From: UBA2767 sp964194535
GTDB lineage: Bacteria; Pseudomonadota; Alphaproteobacteria; Rhizobiales; Methyloligellaceae
Direction: 5' to 3'
Assembly (NCBI GenBank): GCA_964194535.1
Contig: CAXMMX010000045.1
Coordinates: forward strand, 1 to 6,736
Length of the DNA stretch: 6,736 bases
Below, piece by piece: positions 1 through 5,078 of the stretch. Under the pieces are notes generated by a model. It was not told the origin of the DNA, did no database searches, and saw only the letters and a program-made list of their open reading frames with translations. Made by a program: the position numbers and the translations under genes. Positions within the stretch are counted from its first letter, which is position 1; every line of letters starts with the position of its first letter.

Positions 1-2
1 GG

Positions 3-77
3 CCTGGCGCAATTCAAGCCATCAAATCTAATTACTGGAGTGCGGTCAGAGAAACAGCTCAGGATGTCCGCTTTTGA
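3..77 (+). CDS. Possible 3' end of a gene entering from the left edge
   Basis: A frame open from the window edge ends at TGA 75-77 and reads ...AIKSNYWSAVRETAQDVRF. The composition is protein-like, but only about 24 residues are visible and I recognise no family. The stop codon lies inside the first hairpin repeat (64-91), as if the repeat had landed on the end of a gene. A second frame is also open from the edge and stops at 93, so the choice of frame is uncertain. No function can be given. Confidence 0.22.
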   Translation, partial: PGAIQAIKSNYWSAVRETAQDVRF

Positions 78-91
78 CCCAAAGCGGACAT
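64..91. repeat. Hairpin repeat copy 1 (single)
   Basis: Perfect inverted repeat. ATGTCCGCTTT (64-74) and AAAGCGGACAT (81-91) pair over 11 bp around a TGACCC loop. It is the only copy in the window that is not part of a doublet. Read as protein on the plus strand it gives the typical spurious string SAFDPKRT. Confidence 0.9.
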
Positions 92-287
92 TGTGAGGCA
101 CAACCCAAAAACATTGGCACCGCTGCCCGCAGGCGGTAGCTGGAACAACAAGCTTATCCTTCATCATGGTGCGGTGACGGGGCTGTAGCTGCGTCCCAGA
201 AACCCCTTTATGGGCGCGCGCACGAGCTGTACGACATACGCGCATTTACGCGAGGCCAGGACCTATGTGGATAGCGGTTTGGGCTGG

Positions 288-392
288 TTAAAACACCCAC
301 TGGTGTTCGAGAGCAGTCGTGGCGATTTTAAATGTTACGAGCGACACCAGACCGAAACCAAGCACAAAGGTATATCGTAACAGGGTTCCCAT
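288..392 (-). CDS. Small hydrophobic membrane peptide, 34 aa
   Basis: A short minus-strand frame (ATG at 392-390, TAA at 290-288) encodes MGTLLRYTFVLGFGLVSLV followed by TFKIATTALEHQWVF. Residues 4-20 form a single uncharged hydrophobic stretch after one Arg, which would suit one membrane span. A GGGGA Shine-Dalgarno-like stretch lies just upstream on the minus strand, and an in-frame ATG six bases earlier (398-396) is an alternative start. It diverges from the 81-aa membrane protein at 566, and the two share a 173-bp upstream region. I do not recognise the family. Support is limited to the ribosome binding site, the hydrophobic pattern and the position. It could be a chance frame or the remnant of a longer protein. 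Confidence 0.4.
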   Translation of the reverse strand: MGTLLRYTFVLGFGLVSLVTFKIATTALEHQWVF

Positions 393-503
393 AATCATTC
401 CCCGAATAGCTGGGATAAGCATAAGTCCGGATTTGTGTTTAAAATGAGTCTTAAAAAAGTTGTCTTTGCGACGACCCTAGCGGGTGAGTGGCGATAATGC
501 CGA

Positions 504-533
504 CTGATACATACACGCATAGATGAATATAAT
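504..533 (+). promoter_or_regulatory. Candidate sigma-70 promoter for the 81-aa membrane protein
   Basis: A perfect TATAAT lies at 528-533. An upstream CTGATA at 504-509 matches TTGACA at four of six positions with an 18-bp spacer. Transcription would begin near 540, leaving a leader of about 25 bases that contains AGAAGG ahead of the ATG at 566. The call rests on hexamer matching only. Confidence 0.4.
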
Positions 534-565
534 CGGATCGGGGAAATCGAAAGAAGGCAATCATC

Positions 566-811
566 ATGGTCGGTATAGTCGTGCTTATTATTTCCATCGC
601 GATGGCGGTGCGGATTTACCAAGTGGTGAATAAACACGGCGGGAAGCTGCCCTGGCTGTGGGCCGCCGGAGCCTTTGTGTTCTGGCCGCTCGTCGCCACC
701 ATTGCTGGATACAAATATGACGAGACCGCGATGCAACTCGTGGGCATCGTCGGCCTGGGCCTCACCGTACTGGGCGTCGTGACGAACTTTGCTTTTGTAG
801 CACCCCTGTAG
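566..811 (+). CDS. Small membrane protein, 81 aa, unknown function
   Basis: Three hydrophobic stretches are visible, at about residues 2-15, 30-48 and 58-79, so this is probably an inner-membrane protein with two or three spans. The first loop, RIYQVVNKHGGKLPW, is basic, and the second, YKYDETAM, is short and polar. The start is supported by AGAAGG at 552-557, eight bases before the ATG, and by a TATAAT box at 528-533. No catalytic motif is visible and I do not recognise the family. It stands alone, divergent from a 34-aa hydrophobic peptide, with 365 bp of gene-free DNA before the next frame. The long minus-strand frame lying opposite has no hydrophobic or domain pattern and looks like a shadow. 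Confidence 0.65.
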   Translation: MVGIVVLIISIAMAVRIYQVVNKHGGKLPWLWAAGAFVFWPLVATIAGYKYDETAMQLVGIVGLGLTVLGVVTNFAFVAPL

Positions 812-871
812 CCTCTGCGATCTTGTGGATAGTGATATTGAGGTAGAGGGTTATGGGATGGCCGTCCATGC

Positions 872-883
872 CCGCGCGCGCGG
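872..883. repeat. Alternating CG palindrome
   Basis: CCGCGCGCGCGG is a 12-bp self-complementary, alternating purine-pyrimidine tract 16 bp upstream of a hairpin repeat doublet. No function is assigned. It is the most GC-rich short patch of the gene-free stretch 812-1176. Confidence 0.6.
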
Positions 884-898
884 CTCTGTTTCAGTGAA

Positions 899-933
899 TA
901 ATGTCCGCTTTACCCCCGAAAGCAGACATTATT
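899..933. repeat. Hairpin repeat copy 2 (left half of doublet A)
   Basis: AATAATGTCCGCTTT and AAAGCAGACATTATT pair over 15 bp with one C/A mismatch around an ACCCCCG loop. This is the longest stem in the window. Together with copy 3 it forms a doublet whose ATGTC starts are 48 bp apart. The doublet is the main feature of the gene-free stretch 812-1176. Confidence 0.9.
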
Positions 934-947
934 CCGCACTGCATCAA

Positions 948-975
948 ATGTCTGCTTATAGCCAAAAGCGGACAT
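948..975. repeat. Hairpin repeat copy 3 (right half of doublet A)
   Basis: ATGTCTGCTT (948-957) pairs with AAGCGGACAT (966-975) with one mismatch, around the loop ATAGCCAA. The loop differs from that of copy 2, so the doublet is made of two different subtypes. Confidence 0.88.
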
Positions 976-1176
976 GAGAACTCCTAAGACTCACACCTCC
1001 TATCTGCCTGCTTATGATGCTTATATTTGAACCGTCTCTGGGCTTCTAAGCCTATTCAATAGCTGAGTCTTTTTGGCCACACCTAAAAAGATTTCACATC
1101 TTTTCCACAGAATTTTCTCGACTGGGTTCGCCCGAATCAGGTCAGGTCTTGGACAAGAAAAAAAACTGGGGGCGTC

Positions 1177-1422
1177 ATGACCAACACTCAAAAGGGGGAT
1201 GTCATGACCACTATCCGTACTACGTCAAGATCACTAAGTGCGTTCCTGTCAGTACAAAACCGCAAAAACACTCACCCGAAGGTGTTTACCCAAGTGCTTG
1301 AGGTGCTCTGGCAGCTGGCGCTGGAGGAGTATCCAGCATGGTCGTTCGACCAAAAACGCACATGGGCCGAGGATATGGCGAACCAAATGATCGGTGAACA
1401 TGATGCGCCAAAGTGTGGGTAA
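1177..1422 (+). CDS. Small soluble protein of unknown function, 81 or 72 aa
   Basis: The frame has two possible starts, each preceded by GGGGG and a near-identical start region: ATG 1177 (81 aa) and ATG 1204 (72 aa). The spacing from GGGGG to the ATG is short in both cases. Beginning at 1204 removes the polar stretch MTNTQKGDV. The N-terminal third is Ser/Thr-rich. From about residue 34 onward (HPKVFTQVLEVLWQLALEEYP and on through DQKRTWAEDMANQMI) the pattern suggests two amphipathic helices. There is no signal peptide, membrane span or known motif, and I do not recognise the family. The gene precedes a small lipoprotein gene by 75 bp and could be co-transcribed with it. Opposite it runs a 163-residue minus-strand frame that begins in a hairpin repeat and looks spurious. 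Confidence 0.5.
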   Translation: MTNTQKGDVMTTIRTTSRSLSAFLSVQNRKNTHPKVFTQVLEVLWQLALEEYPAWSFDQKRTWAEDMANQMIGEHDAPKCG

Positions 1423-1497
1423 TCTTCACCTGCATGCACAGAACCTTTCGATAACCAACAACAATCCTATGCGACAGACATAATGGAGAATGTGACA

Positions 1498-1635
1498 ATG
1501 AAGGGACTCCTCGTAGCGACCACAATTCTATCACTTGCAATTTCTTTGGGAGCCTGCCGTCGGCAAATTGGTCACGACCTACCCATGAAGGTAGGTGAGG
1601 CAAATACGGTCGGTGAAACCGTAATTCCGACCTAG
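1498..1635 (+). CDS. Small putative lipoprotein, 45 aa
   Basis: The frame encodes a signal peptide (MKGLLVATTILSLAISLGAC) with a Lys at residue 2, a hydrophobic core at 4-18 and a lipobox LGAC ending at Cys20. Cys20 would be lipidated by Lgt and exposed by LspA, leaving a mature peptide of only 26 residues (RRQIGHDLPMKVGEANTVGE and the end TVIPT after Cys20). GGAG at 1485-1488, nine bases before the ATG, supports the start. A perfect 9-bp hairpin begins eight bases after the stop. In size and layout it resembles entericidin-like small lipoproteins, but the mature sequence does not match entericidin as I remember it, so no function is claimed. The neighbour 75 bp upstream is an unknown small protein. 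Confidence 0.6.
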   Translation: MKGLLVATTILSLAISLGACRRQIGHDLPMKVGEANTVGETVIPT

Positions 1636-1642
1636 CAAGACA

Positions 1643-1665
1643 GGCCAAGCGACATCCGCTTGGCC
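1643..1665 (+). terminator. Possible terminator hairpin after the small lipoprotein gene
   Basis: GGCCAAGCG and CGCTTGGCC form a perfect 9-bp stem with an ACATC loop, eight bases after the stop codon. There is no T-run behind it (CACTCCTTA follows), so intrinsic termination is uncertain. It could instead stabilise the 3' end of the message. Confidence 0.4.
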
Positions 1666-1749
1666 CACTCCTTAGTCGGATGTGTTCAGCTAATCTACCG
1701 TTCCGAGGCTGGCTCAAATAGGCATTACGGGGCGGTTGCGTCGCGGCGA

Positions 1750-1777
1750 TTGTCTGCTTTGGGTCAAAAGCAGACAT
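1750..1777. repeat. Hairpin repeat copy 4 (left half of doublet B)
   Basis: TGTCTGCTTT (1751-1760) and AAAGCAGACA (1767-1776) pair perfectly around GGGTCA. The loop is the reverse complement of the TGACCC loop of copy 1, so this copy lies in the opposite orientation. Confidence 0.9.
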
Positions 1778-1795
1778 CAGAGAGCCATGCTCACA

Positions 1796-1824
1796 ATGTC
1801 CGCTTTACCCCCAATAGCGGACAT
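1796..1824. repeat. Hairpin repeat copy 5 (right half of doublet B)
   Basis: ATGTCCGCT (1796-1804) and AGCGGACAT (1816-1824) pair perfectly. The loop contains TTTACCCCCAA, so this is the ACCCCC subtype in plus orientation. It starts 46 bp after copy 4. A small GAGC-CAT-GCTC hairpin (1782-1792) sits between the two halves. Confidence 0.9.
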
Positions 1825-1909
1825 AAAACCGGAAGAGTTCGATAAGAACCTGGAGCGCCGCGGCGCCTACGCCTGGACGCTCATAACTGCCGCCCGCGCA
1901 GCCGAATAA
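1796..1909 (+). CDS. 37-residue frame that begins inside a hairpin repeat; gene remnant or spurious
   Basis: The ATG is the ATG of repeat copy 5. The first ten residues, MSALPPIADI, are repeat-derived and resemble the spurious N-termini this repeat produces elsewhere. The following 27 residues (KPEEFDKNLERRGAYAW then TLITAARAAE) look like the end of a real protein, with a balanced, helix-friendly composition. A GC palindrome (1855-1866) lies within. No ribosome binding site precedes the ATG. The simplest reading is the C-terminal remnant of a lost gene, with a repeat inserted at its break. A chance frame is also possible. No function is assigned. Confidence 0.25.
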   Translation: MSALPPIADIKPEEFDKNLERRGAYAWTLITAARAAE

Positions 1910-1961
1910 ACGGCAGCTCACTCTGGTACCGCGATCACGGTGTGCGTATAGCTTGTTTGTG

Positions 1962-1974
1962 TTCGATAATCGAA
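1962..1974. promoter_or_regulatory. 13-bp palindrome upstream of the operon, possible operator overlapping a -10-like box
   Basis: TTCGAT-A-ATCGAA is a perfect palindrome about 150 bp before the CoA-transferase gene. It contains GATAAT (1965-1970), which matches TATAAT at five of six positions. No convincing -35 hexamer lies at the right distance. A repressor bound here would cover the -10-like box. This is inference from symmetry alone. An 8-bp CGACGTCG palindrome follows at 1982-1989. Confidence 0.3.
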
Positions 1975-2090
1975 GTGTTCTCGACGTCGCAGACGCTCAG
2001 GCCTATTGACGATCGTGCTGGTCCCGATGGACACTTTCTTCGAAGAATGTTTAAAACCGGCTCTCAATCAATTATTGGGGACAGTCATAG

Positions 2091-2112
2091 GCCGTTGCCT
2101 TCTGGCAGCGGC
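2091..2112 (+). promoter_or_regulatory. Hairpin in the leader just upstream of the CoA-transferase start
   Basis: GCCGTTGCC and GGCAGCGGC pair over 9 bp, one of them a G-U pair, around a TTCT loop. The hairpin ends 11 bases before GTG 2124. No Shine-Dalgarno sequence is visible between the hairpin and the start. It might limit or position translation initiation. Nothing further can be shown from sequence. Confidence 0.3.
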
Positions 2113-2123
2113 ACTATCAAAAA

Positions 2124-3275
2124 GTGATGCCAGAGCCTGCACCAGAGAAACCGCTCGTCGGGATGTGCGTTGTCGAGATCGGCACGAGCGTGGCCGCACC
2201 CTACGCGGCCTGGATCCTGGGAATGCTCGGTGCGGATGTCGTCAAGGTTGAACGCCCTGACACCGGTGATGATGCCCGGCAGTGGGGCAACATGTTCGCT
2301 GACGGCACCTCCTCCACATTCCATTATCTGAACAGCCAGAAGTGCGGCATCACCATCAACCTCAAGGATGGGAAGCAGAGGGAGTGGCTGAAAGAGTTTT
2401 GCGTCACGGAGGCAGATGTCGTGATCCAGAACCTGCGGCCCGGCCATGCCGACCGTTACGGGATTGGCGCGGCTCATCTTAGAGCGTCCAATCCGCGGCT
2501 CATCTATTGCAACCTCTGGCCGTTTGGAAACACGGGGCCGATGCGGGATTCCCCGGGATACGATCCTCTCATGCAGGCGCTTGTCGGTATAATGAGCGTC
2601 ACTGGCGAGGAAGGCCGCCCTCCCGTTCGCGTCGGCCCATCGATGATCGACATGGGCACCGGTATGTGGTGCGTCATTGGCATTCTCGCCTGCCTTAATC
2701 GCCGCAACCAAACCGGCGAAGGCGGTGTCATCGACGCCTCGCTCTATGAAACCGCGCTTGGCTGGATGGCGAATGCCGTTCCGACCGCCCAAGCCACCGG
2801 CAAAAGTCCCGGCCGCCAGGGAACCACGGCGCGCGGCATGGCCCCCTATCAGGCTTACGAATGCGCCGATGGCTACCTCATCGTTGCCGCTCCGAATGAC
2901 CGTTTGTTCGAACGCCTGTCCGGCGTGCTGGATCACCCGGAATGGTCAAGGGACCGCCGCTTCGAAACCAATCAGATGCGGTGGGAGAATCTGGCCGAGC
3001 TGAATGACCTCATGATCCCTATCCTGCGCACGAAAAAACGCGAAACGTGGCGCGCCAAGCTGGATATGGCTGGTGTGCCCTCCGCGCCTGTGCGCGATAC
3101 GCTGGAGATGATGGGTGATGCGCAGACGCGTGCACTTGGCATTCTCCAGCGGCCCTCCGAGGGGGGGCCAGAGCTGATGGGCATGCCACTGAGTTTTAAC
3201 ACCGAGCGCCCAGCACTCAACCGCTATGCGCCGACGCTCGGCGAGCATAATGCAGAAATTAAGGACAAATCCTGA
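2124..3275 (+). CDS. CaiB/BaiF-family (class III) acyl-CoA transferase
   Basis: This enzyme should move CoA from a donor thioester to a free carboxylic acid, activating the operon's substrate in the cytoplasm. At 383 residues it has normal family length. The N-terminal Rossmann-like part is recognisable from PLVGMCVVEIGTSVAAP (9-25) and LGADVVKVERPDTGDDAR (35-52). The central signature is PGYDPLMQALVGIMSVTG (144-161). The expected catalytic Asp is D176 in GPSMIDMGTG; in this family it forms an aspartyl-CoA adduct. The region GVIDASLYET (201-210) also fits the family. The start is GTG 2124 or ATG 2127; an in-frame TAG at 2088 rules out a much longer protein, and no clear ribosome binding site is seen. 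It overlaps the next gene by one base (TGATG), implying translational coupling. The donor and acceptor cannot be read from sequence. Confidence 0.93.
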   Translation: MMPEPAPEKPLVGMCVVEIGTSVAAPYAAWILGMLGADVVKVERPDTGDDARQWGNMFADGTSSTFHYLNSQKCGITINLKDGKQREWLKEFCVTEADVVIQNLRPGHADRYGIGAAHLRASNPRLIYCNLWPFGNTGPMRDSPGYDPLMQALVGIMSVTGEEGRPPVRVGPSMIDMGTGMWCVIGILACLNRRNQTGEGGVIDASLYETALGWMANAVPTAQATGKSPGRQGTTARGMAPYQAYECADGYLIVAAPNDRLFERLSGVLDHPEWSRDRRFETNQMRWENLAELNDLMIPILRTKKRETWRAKLDMAGVPSAPVRDTLEMMGDAQTRALGILQRPSEGGPELMGMPLSFNTERPALNRYAPTLGEHNAEIKDKS

Positions 3276-4066
3276 TGCGTACAGATTTTGAAACGCTTCA
3301 TGTGGAGCGTACCGGCAACCACATTCTCATCATAACGCTTGACCGGCCTGAAGTGGCCAATGCCAAGAACACGAAGATGGGGATCGAGCAAAAGGAACTT
3401 TTCGAAGGACTCTATGTCGATACAGAAAAAGTGCGCTGCGTGGTGCTTACTGGACGCGGCAAAGTGTTCTGCGCGGGCGGCGATCTGAAAGAGCGCAAAG
3501 GCATGAGCGATGAAGCTTGGAAGCGCCAGCACGCCATCTTCGAGCAGGGCGTTTTGGCACTGCGCATGTGTCCCGTTCCGGTTATCGCGGCCGTCAACGG
3601 GCCTGCTTATGCGGGTGGCTGCGAAATGGTGCTGACGTCAGACTTCGCCTACGCCTCTGAGAATGCGCGCTTTGCCCTCACCGAAGTGACGTTGGGGATC
3701 ATGCCCGGAGCTATGGGCACGCAGAACCTCCCTCATGCTGTGGGGGAGCGACGCGCCAAGGAGATCATTCTAACCGGGAATCCCTTCAGCGCCGAAGAAG
3801 CCTATCAGTGGGGCTTGGTGAACAAGATCTGCGAACCGGACAAGCTGATGGACGACGTTATGGAAACGGCCCAAAAAATTGCTGGCAATGCGCCACAATC
3901 GGTCATGCGGGCCAAGCGGTCCATCTCCGTCGCCACCCAGATAGACCGGTTCAACGGCTACCAGTTCGAGTTGGAGGCCTATAATCGGTTGGTGCCAACG
4001 CAGGACCGGCGCGAGGGCATTCTGGCCTTCAATGAAAAACGTAAACCCGAATACAAGGGTCGATAG
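3275..4066 (+). CDS. Enoyl-CoA hydratase/isomerase-family protein
   Basis: A crotonase-fold protein of 263 residues, the usual length. It probably adds water across the 2,3 double bond of an enoyl-CoA made by the operon's dehydrogenase. Both hydratase glutamates appear to be present: E117 in AGGCEM and E137 in FALTEVTLG. Oxyanion-hole regions are FCAGGDLKE (65-73) and YAGG (112-115). With both acids kept, hydration fits better than isomerisation or hydrolysis. The loop usually GAGGTQRL reads GAMGTQNL (145-152), a small departure. AAGGA lies about nine bases before the ATG, which overlaps the previous stop (TGATG); the next gene starts 12 bases after the stop. By context it may act like 3-methylglutaconyl-CoA hydratase on a 3-branched substrate, but family membership alone does not show that. 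Confidence 0.92.
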   Translation: MRTDFETLHVERTGNHILIITLDRPEVANAKNTKMGIEQKELFEGLYVDTEKVRCVVLTGRGKVFCAGGDLKERKGMSDEAWKRQHAIFEQGVLALRMCPVPVIAAVNGPAYAGGCEMVLTSDFAYASENARFALTEVTLGIMPGAMGTQNLPHAVGERRAKEIILTGNPFSAEEAYQWGLVNKICEPDKLMDDVMETAQKIAGNAPQSVMRAKRSISVATQIDRFNGYQFELEAYNRLVPTQDRREGILAFNEKRKPEYKGR

Positions 4067-4078
4067 GGAGGACCTGCC

Positions 4079-5020
4079 ATGCGCGACAATATTGACGTTC
4101 TGGTTCACGAAGTCGGCCCGCGCGACGGGTTGCAGAGCATCGAAACAATCTTCCCTACACAGGCTAAACTGGACTGGATCAAGTCTGAAGCGGCAGCCGG
4201 CGTGCCGCAGATACAGGTCGGCTCCTTTGTCCGTCCCGACCTGCTGCCGCAGATGGCCGACAGCGCCGAAGTCGTGAAGGAGTCGATCAAGATTCCGGGG
4301 TTAATCGTATCCGCCCTCGTGCCAAATCTGAAAGGCGCACAGAATGCAATTGACGCCGGCACGCACCAGCTTGGCGTGGTGATGTCGGTGTCTGAAGCGC
4401 ACAACAAGGCCAACATCAATCGCACAGTGGAAGAATCTCTCGAAGGTTTCCGGCAAATTGTGGAATACCGCAACGAGGTGGACCCGGAGTGCAAGATGGT
4501 CATTTCAGGTGGGCTGGCGACCTCCTTCGGTTGCACCATTACAGGCGTTGTTCCAGTGCGTGATGTGATTAACCGCGCTGAACGTTTGCTTGAGAGCGGC
4601 GCCGACCGGCTGAATGTGGCTGATACGGTCGGCTTCGCCAATCCGAAACAGGTAAAGGAACTGTTTGAGGAGCTCTTCCGCACGGTCGGTAAAGACGTGC
4701 CCGTTGGCGCCCATTTCCACGACACGCGAGGCCTTGGCCTCGCAAACGCGTTCGCCGCCGTGGAAGCAGGCGTACGGGAGCTTGATGCCTGTCTCGGCGG
4801 CCTTGGCGGCTGCCCCTATGCACCCGGCGCCAGTGGCAACGTCGTGACGGAGGATCTAGTGTTCATGCTGGAAGCCATGGGCATGAAAACCGGTATCGAT
4901 CTGGATGCATTGCTGGAAACCCGCGAACTGATGGCCAGCCATCTCAAGGGCGAGCCGACGCAAGGCACCTTCGTCAAGGCTGGCCCACCGCTGGGCTTCG
5001 TGCCGGCGACGGCCGCGTGA
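4079..5020 (+). CDS. HMG-CoA lyase-family (DRE-TIM) acyl-CoA lyase
   Basis: A 313-residue TIM-barrel lyase, close to the usual length. HMG-CoA lyase splits 3-hydroxy-3-methylglutaryl-CoA into acetyl-CoA and acetoacetate. Conserved elements are HEVGPRDGLQ (10-19, R15 and D16), NVADTVG with metal-site D182, AHFHDTRG with H212 and H214, the catalytic-loop GGLGGCPYAPGASGN (240-254, Cys245) and TEDL with E258. Against the human enzyme as I remember it, the active-site Glu72 region (IE-x-TSFVSP) reads IQVGSFVRP, so Gln46 replaces Glu and Gly48 replaces Thr; the segment normally like CALGCPYEG reads GGLATSFGCTITG. The substrate may therefore differ from HMG-CoA. A strong GGGAGG (4066-4071) overlaps the preceding stop and sits seven bases before the ATG. 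It is placed to cleave the hydrated product of the neighbouring hydratase. Confidence 0.9.
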   Translation: MRDNIDVLVHEVGPRDGLQSIETIFPTQAKLDWIKSEAAAGVPQIQVGSFVRPDLLPQMADSAEVVKESIKIPGLIVSALVPNLKGAQNAIDAGTHQLGVVMSVSEAHNKANINRTVEESLEGFRQIVEYRNEVDPECKMVISGGLATSFGCTITGVVPVRDVINRAERLLESGADRLNVADTVGFANPKQVKELFEELFRTVGKDVPVGAHFHDTRGLGLANAFAAVEAGVRELDACLGGLGGCPYAPGASGNVVTEDLVFMLEAMGMKTGIDLDALLETRELMASHLKGEPTQGTFVKAGPPLGFVPATAA

Positions 5021-5032
5021 ACAAAAACTATT

Positions 5033-5063
5033 CAAACCAATAATAGGCCAAACCAATAACAGG
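5033..5063 (+). repeat. Tandem 16-bp duplication in the lyase-dehydrogenase gap
   Basis: CAAACCAATAATAGG (5033-5047) recurs as CAAACCAATAACAGG (5049-5063), offset by 16 bp with one difference. It fills most of the 58-bp gap, the only sizeable gap in the operon, and ends just before the ribosome binding site of the dehydrogenase gene. It may be a replication duplication or a paired protein-binding site. Confidence 0.8.
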
Positions 5064-5078
5064 AAGCTGGGGGAGTGA

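Noticed and set aside
1..245. Minus-strand frame open from ATG 245 to the left edge
   Set aside because: It reads through repeat copy 1 (GSKADIL) and has no recognisable pattern. The ATG lacks a ribosome binding site.
1101..1109. TTTTCCACA, one mismatch from a DnaA box
   Set aside because: There is a single site with no companion boxes, no origin-type genes and no repeated array nearby.
1286..1777. 163-codon minus-strand frame
   Set aside because: It starts inside hairpin repeat 4 with the spurious string MSAFDPKQT and runs antisense to the better supported small genes at 1177 and 1498.
899..1824. Hairpin repeats as a CRISPR array
   Set aside because: Copies are palindromic, variable, paired and far apart, with no regular spacers and no cas genes.
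2006..2034. TTGACG as a -35 box for the operon
   Set aside because: At 17 bp spacing the -10 position reads GGACAC, and nearby spacings are no better.
2006..2251. Frame starting at TTG 2006, with a protein-like stretch MDTFFEECLKPALNQLLG
   Set aside because: It runs well into the CoA-transferase gene in another frame and loses its protein-like character there. It has no supporting ribosome binding site. A decayed gene start cannot be excluded, but I cannot support it.
2085..2936. 283-codon open frame on the minus strand
   Set aside because: It lies wholly opposite the CoA-transferase gene and its translation shows no domain pattern. The plus-strand frame has clear family motifs, so this is a shadow frame.
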